DNA of 64,000 nucleotides from Kalmanozyma brasiliensis GHG001 (Eukaryota; Basidiomycota; Ustilaginomycetes; Ustilaginales), in NCBI RefSeq assembly GCF_000497045.1, contig NW_015961957.1, positions 404,857 to 468,856 on the forward strand. Direction: 5' to 3'. The notes beneath the pieces are model-generated. The model saw only the letters and a program-made list of their open reading frames with translations. It had not been told where the DNA came from and ran no database searches. Position numbers and translations under genes: made by a program. Positions 39,529 to 51,000 of the stretch are shown in pieces (within the stretch, counting starts at the first letter, position 1; the number at the start of each line of letters is the position of its first letter).

Positions 39529-41238
39529 TCAGGCCAACATGGCTTTCTCGGCGTTGCGCAAGTTGTGCTTCACCGACTGCAACGTGGTGATCATGAATCC
39601 GACGTAAGCATCGACGCCGAGCGCTTCGAGGTCGATGTTGGTGGCTTCCTTGACTTGCTTCACCGTCCCCGCCGCCTCGATCGAGAACTTCTGCGCCGCC
39701 TTGTTGAGGCCCTCGGAGGTGGTCTGGGCCGCCTCGACCGCCTGGACTCGAAACTGAGCAAGGGCGGGGACGACCACCTTGTCGTGGTACTCTGCTGTGC
39801 GTTTGGCCGCTCTGTTCAGCTCATCCGAGGTGGTTCTTGCGGCTTCCGCAGCCTGCGAATGGAGCTGCGCAAGGGCGGGAATGAGCACGTCTTCGTGGTA
39901 GCGTGCTGTGCGCTGGGCAGTCTGTGCTGTGTGTTCGCGGAAGTACGCGTAAGCAGGACGGATTCGTTCTTCCTTGTACTGGGATGCGAACTTGATGGAC
40001 CGCTGAGCGGTGCTGATAGCCTGTTTGCGCAATGTAGCAAAGGTGGACACGAGCTGCTCGTGATGGTATTGGTGGGCAAAACGTGCTGCTTCGTAAGCTT
40101 GCTCCTTGGCCGCCAAGATGACGGGCCGCACAGCGAGTCGGTAGTAGTTGTCGAGCTCGGCTAGCCAGAAGTCCCATGATGTCGTGGTAGCGTTGTCGAG
40201 GTAAGATGATCTGGACTTTGGCGGGAACACCGGTAGATCGGACGGCATCTTGAAGGGCAATTGACCTGCGAGAGCAGAGTACCTTCTGCGCTTGCCGCTG
40301 ATCTTGGGGCGAAGCGAGGGACGTACGAAGCTGTTGGCCTTGCTCGGTTGAGCTGGAACGTCGTGGACGACGCTGAGACTCTTTGACTTGGTGAAAGTCT
40401 CTTGAAGCGCAACAGGGCGGCGTCGTTGCCGATAACCTGCTCGGTCCTTTGTACGAGCGTCGGCTGTCCCGCGAACGAGCTCCTTCACGAGTTCGGGGTT
40501 AGCGATGGTCAGACTCGAAGGAGATGGACTCGGAGCCAGAGCGAGAGATACTGGGACGGAAACAGATGCCCTGTTGACTAGATTGTCGGTGGAGGCAATG
40601 TGCGACATGTGCGAAGGAGAAGCAAACTTTGGTTTGAAGTCGAATGCGTGACCGATCAGCTGGGAAGGCGCTCGCTGCGAAAGACCGAGAAGAGAGCTTG
40701 ACTTGAAGCCAAGAAGGACAGCGGCGAGTACAGCAACTATCCAAGCCGCCTTGGGAGCGATAGTTGCGATCCTGCGACGGGGCTGCAATGGACCCGCATG
40801 CTTCTCGGCAATAGGAAGGAGGACCTCCATCTTCTCGAGGTCGTCGTAGTTGATCGCTGCGCCTGCAACTTGCTGCAAATCCTCTTCTGCCGACTCATCA
40901 TGCTCGTCGACTTGTTGATTGAGCTCGGAAGCGACAGGTTGATCGGACTGCTGCGAAGGACTCAGAAGGGTGTAGAGCGAGCTGGACTCGAGGTCGAGCT
41001 CCGGACCCTCGAAACTGGAGACGGGATCGGGGAAGTGGAATCGAGAAGCATGCAGTTGCGGGCTAGGTGGTTGCGTTTCGGCTTCTGAGGTGGTGCTTGC
41101 AGCATCTGATCCGATGGAGGAGAGTGCGACCGACCGGACATCGTCATGTTCGACGTCGATCAGTTCAAAGTCCGAGGAGGCATCTGTCTCTGCCAGAGAC
41201 AGGGTGTCGAAAGGGTCGCTGTCGATGCTGGACACCAT
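39529..41238 (-). CDS. Single-pass membrane protein with amphipathic helical repeats
   Basis: 569 residues from ATG 41238 (MVSSIDSDPFDTLSLA). The frame upstream to 41694 has no ATG. The N-terminal 160 residues are acidic and disordered. A hydrophobic segment, AAWIVAVLAAVLLGF, lies at about 163-180 after an Arg-rich stretch, so the N-terminus is probably cytosolic. From about residue 370 to the end there are at least five related units, each starting with Tyr and running through a Gln/Ala-rich helix. The last two are nearly the same: YHEDVLIPALAQL and YHDKVVVPALAQF, 37 residues apart, each followed by a QAxEAAxTTS helix. This amphipathic design recalls apolipoprotein or perilipin helices that lie on lipid. 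I do not recognise a family; the lipid idea is inference. Confidence 0.8.
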   Translation of the reverse strand: MVSSIDSDPFDTLSLAETDASSDFELIDVEHDDVRSVALSSIGSDAASTTSEAETQPPSPQLHASRFHFPDPVSSFEGPELDLESSSLYTLLSPSQQSDQPVASELNQQVDEHDESAEEDLQQVAGAAINYDDLEKMEVLLPIAEKHAGPLQPRRRIATIAPKAAWIVAVLAAVLLGFKSSSLLGLSQRAPSQLIGHAFDFKPKFASPSHMSHIASTDNLVNRASVSVPVSLALAPSPSPSSLTIANPELVKELVRGTADARTKDRAGYRQRRRPVALQETFTKSKSLSVVHDVPAQPSKANSFVRPSLRPKISGKRRRYSALAGQLPFKMPSDLPVFPPKSRSSYLDNATTTSWDFWLAELDNYYRLAVRPVILAAKEQAYEAARFAHQYHHEQLVSTFATLRKQAISTAQRSIKFASQYKEERIRPAYAYFREHTAQTAQRTARYHEDVLIPALAQLHSQAAEAARTTSDELNRAAKRTAEYHDKVVVPALAQFRVQAVEAAQTTSEGLNKAAQKFSIEAAGTVKQVKEATNIDLEALGVDAYVGFMITTLQSVKHNLRNAEKAMLA

Positions 41239-41995
41239 TGTGGCGATGAGGAACAGGTGTGAGGAATGCGAGAAGGAGAGAAGCGGTCCGAGCTGTCCTG
41301 ATTGTCCTCGTATCGCTGCTTTGAGGGAAGAGGGGCGGCGGGAGTGAAGAGGGGCATGGCAAGGTGGACCCTGAATGCCGCTCGCTATCAGCTGTCTTGC
41401 GCAGCAGCAGTCAGTCACACAGCGCTCAGCAGCTCGTTCCCGCAACTCAGCCACAAAATGTGACTTTTGTGAAATGGCGGTTTGGGCGTAGTCGACTTTC
41501 TTTGGCACTCTGTCAGTGTCACCCACCTTTTTGATGATCCATGCGCCTGCAGCTTGACATTTTGGCATCAGAACCCTGCATGAACGCTTGCTTGCCTTGG
41601 AGGGGCGCGCAAGAAAAGTGAGCCATGTTAGACCCAAATTTAAGACAACCTCGAACCACTTTCTGCCCTTTGAGATCTCGGAAGAAGGAAACAACGCAAA
41701 GGCCGCTCGCTGTTCAACAAGATTTCATTCATCTATACCTGTCAGCCTGCTTCTGCTACCCTCATCCGTCAAAGCCTTGAGGAGGCTCGCAGCTCGACGA
41801 ACCCTTCCCGAGGTAACAACACTCCAGCAACGGGGCGACTCGCTTGAATCAAGGTCGCACCCGGTCGACATCAAGATAGCACACACGAAACGCGCCTGCC
41901 ATTGGCAATGAGCTCGTAAAGGCGTACACAGCGAGCCCAGTTCAGCCGCGGACACGCTCTACCCACCACGCTCCCCTCGCTTTCCCTTCTTCAGC
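41239..41995. promoter_or_regulatory. Bidirectional promoter region, helical protein / THO2
   Basis: 757 bp between divergent starts. An ATTGG (inverse CCAAT box) lies at 41901-41905, about 90 bp before the THO2 ATG. The last 60 bp are C/T-rich leader. Confidence 0.45.
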
Positions 41996-44900
41996 ATGTC
42001 GTCCTCATCTGGCGATGACCAGGACGCGTTCGTGCTTGACTGCATCACAAACTGGACGGCCGAAGGCGCATCGCAACTGTAAGTCTTCTCTTCGAACGGA
42101 CTTCAAGATTCCACCCAGGAGCTCGTACCGCTACGAAGCATTCTCGGCTTTCACCCACCCAGACCAACCCCACTGACCAACGGAACGCGCACGTATCGGC
42201 ACCCCTCGTCGCTTCGTGATATCCAATCCTCTCTCCAGTCAAGCCTCTCTCCAGGAGGCCATCGCACATGCACAGCACCATCAAGATGACTCGCGCCTGT
42301 CTTCGCTCTTGATCGCATCTCTTCGCTCGCTCTGCTTAGCATCACGCACATCGGAGGACTCCATATGTGGTCTCCTTGAAAGAGTCAACGGAGACAGCCA
42401 AGAGGAGGGAGTACCATCGACCTTTACAGAGACCCTCCTCGATTCAATATGGAGCGTCGACCTCGAGATCGAGTCCCGCACCGACTGGCTATCTTCCCAC
42501 GCGCCACCAGCCGAAGGCGCAATTTCGGTCGGCTTAGAAGCCGAAGAGCCAATACCCGCGGCAGTTGCGCGTCAGCGCCTAGCAGGCCTTGTCCATCTCC
42601 TCATATCCACAAACGTCCTCGACCAGGACCAAGTGGCCGAAAGACTGGAGCAAAGTCTTCTCGCCTTGATCGGTCTCATCCCAAATGAAGGCTACTTTCA
42701 GAAGCGCTCCATACAGATCCGTACCGCGCGACTCTTCAAGCAGCAAAAGTTCAATTTGCTTCGCGAGGAGAACCAAGGCTACACCGCGCTCATCACCGAG
42801 ATCGTCACCAACCTCGGGCCTGCTGTCGCTGCTGTCCGATGTCAAGGGCCAAGTCGGGATGCTGCTACTGCATCAGCATCCATATTCGGCGATGATTCCG
42901 TCACTGTTGTCGAACAAGAGTCGCCGCTCGTCCGCAATCGCCGAGCTGCCCGCGTCATGACCAATGTTCAGGCGCTCATCGGCTACTTTGACCTCGATGC
43001 CAACCGCGTTCTTGACATTATCCTCGACCTCTTTGCCACCGAAGTCGTGCGTCATTACCCCTTCTTCCTTGCTTTGCTCGCAGTCTCCCCTTGGACAAAC
43101 GCGGATGCGTCTTCTCCATCATCAGCATCCGCCTCCAACGGCGCCAACACGAATGTCTTTGGCAGCGTCAATCTCGATCTTTCTTCCGACCCAGGTGACG
43201 GCATTTGCGCTCAGCTGCTGGGTTTCAAGTTTGCCCACTACTGCCATCCTGACATCAAGGACGCAACGCCAGACGAGCTCTACTTCCTGGCCGCGCTTCT
43301 CATCAAAGAAGGTCTCGTCCGCTTCGCCGATCTCTATCCTCACCTGTCTCCGGACCAAGAAGGCATGAACAAGCTCCAGGTCAAGCACCGTCAAGCTATG
43401 TCTGCTAAGGTCTCGAGTGCTCGAGCTAACGCGCTATCCATGGCGGCGCCCCTGACGGATGACTCGGACCCATCTTCAACGCGAAAGGACTCGGCCAAGA
43501 CCGCCGCTGACGTGACCCCGAAAGAGCCACCATACCAGACCGTCGGTCTGTTGCGAGCGTTACTCGCGTTGGGCGATTTGCGGCATGCCCTGTTCATCCT
43601 TACTCGGTACCCATGGCTATGCTCGGCCTTCAACGAGATCGCCGACCCTTATATCCGTTTGTTGAACGTCGTCATTCAGCCGGCATACGACGAGATCTCC
43701 TTCTCCCGCATGAACCCAGCCTGCGCTGGCCCTTCCGTCACCGCGCCACGATCACGATGGGACGCGAAATCGCAAGCTGCCGTCCCTCCCACTGTCAAGA
43801 GTCTGGTTCTTACACGCAAAGTGCCCGAACCAATTCCTTCCCTCAACTGCCAGCAAGTCTTCTTCTACCCACATTGGAGGGACTCGCTGCCCAGCTGCCG
43901 GAGCCTCGAAGATGTTCCTCGCATCTTCCTGCCGCTCCTCAAGGTTCTTGGCGTCTCGCTGTGGAGAGATGCTGCGTTGTTGCAGAAGGTCTGTCGCCTG
44001 ACCAAAGTTGGGTTTCGCCTTGCCAATGCAGCCGACGCCTCAAACGCTACACCCATGGATGACTTTGACGACTTTGGCGAGCCCGAGCAGGACCCAGAGA
44101 GCCAAATATGGTTTGATGTTCTGCGGTTCCACCTCCTGCCGGCATTCTCGCTTTCGCCGTCCAACTCGGGCATTGTGGACGAGATCTGGATGCTGGTTCG
44201 CATCATGCCCTACGAGAAGCGCTTCTCTCTCTATGGCCAGTGGAAGAACGACCTCTACCAGTGGCCCGAGCTGCGTGCAGCGCAGGCTGCAACCGAAAAG
44301 GAAGCCAAAGGCATCCTCAAGAGAATCAGCAAGGACAACATCAAGCAGTCGGGTCGCAACCTCGCCAAAGCTTCGCATTCGAATCCGACCATCTTCTTCA
44401 CCGTGGCTCTCAATCAGGTGCAAGCGTACGACAATCTGATCCAGCCCTTGGTAGAATCGGCGAAGTACCTCTCTCAGTTCGAGTACGACATCTTCTCCTT
44501 CAACCTGGTAGACGCATTAAGCAATCCTGAAAAAGAGCGCACCAAGCAGGATGGCACCAACATCAGCCTGTGGCTCAAGTCTCTGGCCGCCTTTTGCGGG
44601 ACACTCTTCCGACGCTACGCTATGATGGACTGCACGCCCATTTTGCAGTACCTCGTCAACCAGCTCAAAGCCAACAACTCCAAAGATCTCGTCATCATGT
44701 CCGAACTCATCACCAAGATGTCCGGAATCGAGCCGCTCGCCAACCTCGCCGACGCGCAGATCGCAGCTCTGACCGGTGGTCGCCATTTGCACATGGAGGC
44801 GATGATGGCTGCCAACGCTCTGACGGGCAGCAAGGAGCGTATCGCCTACCGCCGCTCGGGCCAGCGTCTGCTCAATGCTCTCGTGGAAAGCAAGCTTTCC

Positions 44901-47900
44901 GTGCCGCTCCTCATCCTCGTAGCTCAGCAGCGCCAAGCTTGCATTCACCTTGTGCCCGAGAGCGAAGCGCACCTCAAGTACCTCGGCAATTTGTACGACT
45001 CGTGTCAAGAGGTGCTTCTGCAGTATGTCGAGTTCCTCTTCAACCATCTCGAAACGCCAGATTACGCCTCGCTCGTCCCTTCGCTGCAGGATCTCTGCGT
45101 CCGCTTCGGGATCGAGCCCGCCATGGCCTTCTATATTGCTCGACCCAAGCTTGTACACAGCATGAAGCAGATCGAGGCGGCAGACGCGGCAGACAAGCTT
45201 CGTGCCGAGCTTACGGCGAGTCGTGCAAAAGCCAAAGCGGCCGAGACGGAGAAAGAAATGCCGGATGCAGTTGAGGGGGGCAACGAAGGAAAGGAAGACG
45301 GCATTGTAGATACAACAGACGCCAACAAGGACGGCGATGTCGAGATGGAGGATGCCGAGACGCCACAGCCCGGTACACAAGATACGGAAAATGGCCTTAG
45401 CAATGTGAATGAAGCAAAAGTGGAAGACAAAGCCTTACCACCAGCGACAGGACCTTGGCATCGAGGCTTGTTGGATGCCATCGCAGCTGCAAAGGACATG
45501 CTACCCGAAGCCGCTCACTCGAGCCTCGGCGTCCATTTTTACGTGACGTTCTGGCAGCTCAGCCTAGCCGACATCAATGTCCCGATCGAACGATACCAGC
45601 AGGAAGTCAAGCGACTCAACGCTCTCATCCGCGAACCGGGCGTCGAGGATCAGCGGAAGCGACTCCTTCAGGACAATGTCAACCAACTCAACGCCGAGAT
45701 GAAGGACCAGATGAAGTCGCACGAGGTCACACGAAAGCGACTCATGGCGGAGAAAGATCACTGGTTCGACGACAAGGCGGATCGTGGTGCCATCGTGGCG
45801 CACCTGATTCAGTACTGCTTGTTCCCGCGTGCACTGCTCTCGCCTACGGACGCCATCCTCGCAGGCAAGTTCGTCCGCACCGCGCACAACCTGGGCACGC
45901 GCAACTTTTCGAGTCTCACCGCCTACGACAAGATCTTTGTCGATCACATTGCAGCTGTCATCTTCTCTTCCACCGAGAATGAGGCTCGTAACTACTCGCG
46001 CTTCCTCTACACCATCCTTGCCGACCTCAGCCCCTGGCACCGTTCGGTCGAGACATTCAACAAGGAGGCCATCGGTCAGAAGCTGCCCGGCTTCCAGATG
46101 CGCTGGCACGATCGCAACGGCGGCGAGGAGATTCCTGCGGCCGATCTGCTGTCGTGGGAGCAGTTCCGAATCATCTTTTGCAAATGGCAGGACTGCCTTC
46201 AGAAGGCGTTCAAGAGCTGCCTCTCGTCCAAGGAGTACATGCGCATTCGCAACACGATCATTGTGATGACCAGGATCTCTCCTTTCTACCCGCTCATCGA
46301 GTCCAACGGTATAGAGATCAGTGCCATTGTCGAGTCGCTCGCAGCCAACGAACAGCGTGGTGACCTCAAGATTCTCGCCCAGGGACTGCTGGCGACATTG
46401 AAGGCTCGCATGAAGTCTTGGGTTCCGATGCATCAGGCCCGAGCGGTGCCGAATCCTCCGGCTGCTGCTGCCAAGGCGGAGACAGATGCGAAGAAGGACA
46501 CTGACAAGAACGACGGGAAGGATGCAAAAGACGCTCGCAAACCGCAAGAGCCTGCAAACGCAAAGGAAGCAGCAGACGTTAAGGCAGCGACACAGCCAAA
46601 GAGGGATGCTGGTCCAGCCGCTGCGCCTCAAACCAACGGCGTTGGCGCGAAAAAGGAATCGGAAGACCGCAAAGCCAGCACGCCTGTCCCCTCCGGACCG
46701 CGAGTCTCGTCTGCATCGGCCGGTCAAAGCGCTCGCGGAGGCCAAACGACCAAGGTGCCTCCCAGCGCCAACCTCCCAACCCGTCCAGCCCTCCAGTCGC
46801 GGCAGTCGACCGCCTCCGAGCCCAAAGACCGTCGATCCGCCGGTCCACCTGCTAACGAACCTCGCCGAGCCGACGACCGCGGCAGCGCCAAGACCGATGA
46901 CTCGTCCAAGCGTCCTGCGCCAGCGGAGCGTAGTCAACCCGCACCGCCATCCGGACCCCGCAACGACACTTCGCGAGACAATGGCCTGCCCTCGCGTCCT
47001 CCTCGCGAGCCTGCCTCCTTGGACGACCGCAACCGCTCCAACGGTGGGGCAGGGGACCGTCGCCCACCGGCCAAAATTACGCGCGAGCCTATCGAAAAGA
47101 CTCCTGCCCAACTGGCCCGCACGGAACCGATGAATCCACCTGCCGGACCGGCTAGCACGACGGGTGCCCAAGCTGCGCGCTCTCGTGCTGATCGCGATCG
47201 AGGTGAGCGATCGACCTCTGCTTCACTGCCAGCCAAGGACGGGCGCGAGAGGGAGCGCGAGAGGGAGCGCAATGCGGATCGGGACAAGGCTCGCGCTGCG
47301 GACCGCGATCGTGAGCGAGAGCGGGAGAGGGAGAGGGACCGGGAGCGTGATCGACGGGATCGTGATCGGTCTGCTCGAGACCGGGATCGTGACCGTGAAA
47401 GGGAGCGAGAGCGTGAGAGGGAGCGAGACCGCGATCGTGCACGCGATCGGGATCGTGGGAGCAACCAACGCGAACGTGATGACAAGAAGCGTGGTGGCAG
47501 TGCGCAAGCCAGCCGCAACGGCACACCTGTCCGCGACGCTCCTGTGGACGGGGGCAGCCGTGGAAGCGGGTCCAATACACCGCTGGGTCCGCGTCGCGAC
47601 CGCGAGCGCGAGCCTGCGGCAGCCACTCCGACCTCGGCACGCTCGACACCCGGCCCTGCGGGTGCGGGAGACGAGCTCAGCATCCGCGGAGGTGCCGAAC
47701 GCAAGCGCACACTTGTCGACCGTCTGGGTGGCTCCTCCGCCCCCGTCTCGGGTGGCAACTCGCCGAGACCGACCGAGGCAGACGCTGCAGCCGCCTGGGA
47801 CACCCCCGCTGTCGCTGACAGCGCTAAGCGGGTCAAGCTCGATCGTGCAAAGTACGTACCTGCTGGCCCGCCGACGGGTGTTCCTGAGGGCCCGAGGGGG

Positions 47901-47993
47901 GACAAGCGCCAGTCGGGAAGGAGCTCCTTCGGTGGCGGGAGGAGGGATCGCGATCGTCGGGATCGGAGTGCTAGGCGGGCGGGCAACGAGTGA
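41996..47993 (+). CDS. THO2: THO complex subunit 2 (THO2)
   Basis: Exons 41996-42078 and 42239-47993 give 1945 residues. The 160-bp intron has GTAAGT and a CTCCAG acceptor and splits a Leu codon. Tho2 is the large scaffold of the THO/TREX complex, which couples transcription to mRNA export in the nucleus. The N-terminal, central and C-terminal Tho2 domains are recognisable, best by SGIEPLANLADAQIAALTGG near residue 850, and by the helical region around EQFRIIFCKWQDCLQKAFKS. An acidic, Lys/Glu-rich linker lies near 1010-1080. The last 450 residues are basic and disordered, with a dense Arg-Glu/Arg-Asp dipeptide region (about 47235-47490), expected to bind RNA. Exon 1 is missed if the first ATG in the long frame (42216, in the intron) is used. 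Confidence 0.95.
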
Positions 47994-48085
47994 CACTTTT
48001 CACATCTCACTGGAATTATATACACAGTTCACACATCAGCTTCTCTTGAGGAACTCGAGCCTGAAATGAATGACATTGAACGCAT

Positions 48086-51000
48086 TCACAGCAAAGCATG
48101 TCTCTCCAGGGCGGCCTTGTATGTCTGCGTCTGGCCCTGTTCGAGCGTCAAATCCCGCTTCAGCCGCTTGTTCTCCACCATCAGCTCGTGTTGTGCGGCC
48201 TTGGTGCGCTTGAGCTCCTTGCGCAGCGCCGCCAGTTCGATCGACTCCGGCGCCTGCGTGTGGTCGTACAGCAGATCGAGCTCTTCATTGAACGCCTTGT
48301 GCATCTCGGTGTTCTCCAGCCGGCCGTCGGCTTCCAACGTCGTGAGGAGCTCGCATTGACGCTTCAGCGCGCTCAGTTGGTGTTCGAGCTTCGATTTCTC
48401 CGAACGCAGCGCGTCTTCGTGGGCTGGAGTGGTTGTTGGTGCCTGAGAGGCGAGCGCGGTAGTAGCGACGTTCAAATCGTGCACGATGCGATTGTGCATT
48501 CGGATCGAGGAGATCCACCGCGCATCAACGTCGGTGAAGAGCGACTCGAGCTTTTGCAGTCGCGCATGGATCTGCGTCACCTCGCGATTGACAGCGGTGG
48601 TGTTGAGGTCGCGGTCCGCGAGAACGGTCGAGTCAGGTCGCTTCCGAGGTGTCCGCGAGTTCTCGATCGCCGTCAGGCTTGACTGCAGGATCTCAACGTC
48701 GCATCGTAGCAGGTTGAGTTCTTCTTTGACCAGACGCAGACCGAACTCCATCGCCTCGTTGCGTCGACGAGACTCTTGGGCTTTGGTGACGGTCGATGAT
48801 GTGCGTGCAGGGGCGACGGGCGGGACAGATTGAGATGGCGCTTTAGAGTGCCCTTGCTCTGTGGACGCCTCGCTCTCGGATATGGAGCTGCGTCCGGGCT
48901 CTTCCACAGATGGCCGTTTGTGCGGTAACAAGCGAATCTCTTTCGACTCCTTGTCGAGGCCGTGAGAAGGTCGCTTCTTGAGCGAGCCCTCGCCACCGTT
49001 CCCCGCGACATCACCGTCGTACGAAGACAAGGGGCGTTTGGTGCCGGACGCGCGTCTCCTAGCTACCAGCGGGGCACCGTCATCGCTCTGATCCGCCTTA
49101 CCATAAACACCCATGCAGGACAAAGGTCTGGCTCGAACCGGCGTGGCGACGTCCTCGTCCTCTGCCCCATTCTCCTTTGGCGCTGCCTTGCGACGTATGT
49201 TGAGCGGCGTCGTCGAGCCGTTTGACATCCACGACGGCGACAACGGCTCGGCTCGATGATCGGATCCTGGAGCCGGACTGGGACTCATCTGACCTCTCGG
49301 ACCCGTAGGTCTCCGACTGAGGGAGCTCGGCGTCCTACAGAGATCGACCGAATCGGCCCTCTGGCGCTGCTGAGAAGAGGCCTGCGAGGTGGTTCCCGAC
49401 CACGTCGGCGCGGACGGTGCTGCACTCTCGGTACGAGATCGAGTATGGCTTACAAAGCCGCGTCCGCCAATCACCGTACCGGTGCCGTTTCTTCGCGAGA
49501 GTGTCGAGGCTGGTGCACCGGCAGATGTCGAGAGCAACATGTTTGCATCTGGTGTCATGGCACGAGTGCGGCGCGGAACATCGTTCTCGTCGGCACTGTC
49601 CATGTCGCAGCGACTAGAAGCTGGTCCGACCGAGGACGATCGACGACGTCCAAACCTTCTGAAGGATCCAGGTGAGTTGGTCGTACCACCACGCGAGAGT
49701 CCTTCAAGTGCTGCGCTGCGGCTGCTGATGCTAGTGCCAGCTGTAGACATGGTCTTGCCTCTGCTGCTGACGGAGGCTGCGGTGCTACTGAAGGTGCTCT
49801 TGGAGGCGTTGCTGTCGCTGCGACGGGCCGGCGAGCCGAAAACGTCAATATTGGAGATACCGGCGCTTGAAATGCTGGATGCTGCGCCGCTACCACCGAA
49901 GAGGAGTGACCGGCCAAAGTTCTCTAAGCCCGCTGCAGCTTTCGCCCGCTGACGGAAACCAGATCCGGAAGGTGTTCCAGGCGGACTCAGCGCATGTGTA
50001 CGAATGACACTGCCAAAGCGCTTCTCCACCTCGTCCGACAGCTGCACGATGTGGTCTGCAAGATCTGCGGAGGACAAGGCATGCGGCTCGCCGAGCACTT
50101 CGCCACCGCCATGGGCCGACTTGGTGCGAACCGTGGCAACGAATTCTTCCTCCATCTCGTCCACTTGGCTGATATCTAGGATGGCGTGCGGATGGGACAG
50201 GTCTGTGTGGCCAAGCTCGACTCGGTCAGAGATGCCCGGCGGGTCCACTGAGACTGCCACGGGAGCGCGATGCGACTCGTCGGCGTAGCTTTGCCGCGAG
50301 TGCAGCTGAAAGTAGATGACTTTGCGCGAATCCCGGAGACTCAATGATGGCTGCGGAGCACCGATTAGGATGTCGTTGGATCGTGCTCCGCGACGAGAGG
50401 CAGGCACAATGGTGCACCTGACCTCAGAGCGACTTCGGACCGCTTTGTAGAGCGCCTTGGCTTTCCACACGCTCTCGAGGAAGCGCATCTTTTCCAGCTT
50501 AGCCGAGACGTCGGCGTCGAGAGAAGATGAGCCCATCTGAATGCGAGAGCCGTGTGTGCCGGGCGCAGATGCCGACGTGTCGACGGCAACATACTGACGC
50601 AGAGGTCGGTTGGACCACTTGTCTCCAGTAACGTGGCTGGGTTGGCGAAGCATTGCAAGCTGCAAGTCGGCTCCGCCGAGATCCTGTGCTTCGACGTCCG
50701 TGAGGCTGATGCATCCGCGAAAAGACAATTCGGACCGTTTGCTGGGCGCGAGGATCGACCCGGTCGAGCTCTTCTCCGTGACAGTCTTCATCTGAGAGAT
50801 GAGACGGCCGACGTCATCCAGACCAACAAGTTTGCGTCCGCTTGTGCTTGCATGGCTGCGCTTGACGATGGCGATGCGATCATCGAAGAGGAAAAGTGTG
50901 CAGGGTATAGATTTGATGCCGGAGAAAGACGCGGCAATGCTGGATGATCCTGCAGAAGTGTCTAGTGGGTAGTCGTCGACGTCGATGCAGTCGATGAACC

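Noticed and set aside
46934..48025. 363-codon minus-strand frame over the THO2 tail
   Set aside because: It mirrors the low-complexity Arg/Glu DNA of THO2, giving Arg/Ser-rich repeats. THO2 is the well-supported gene.
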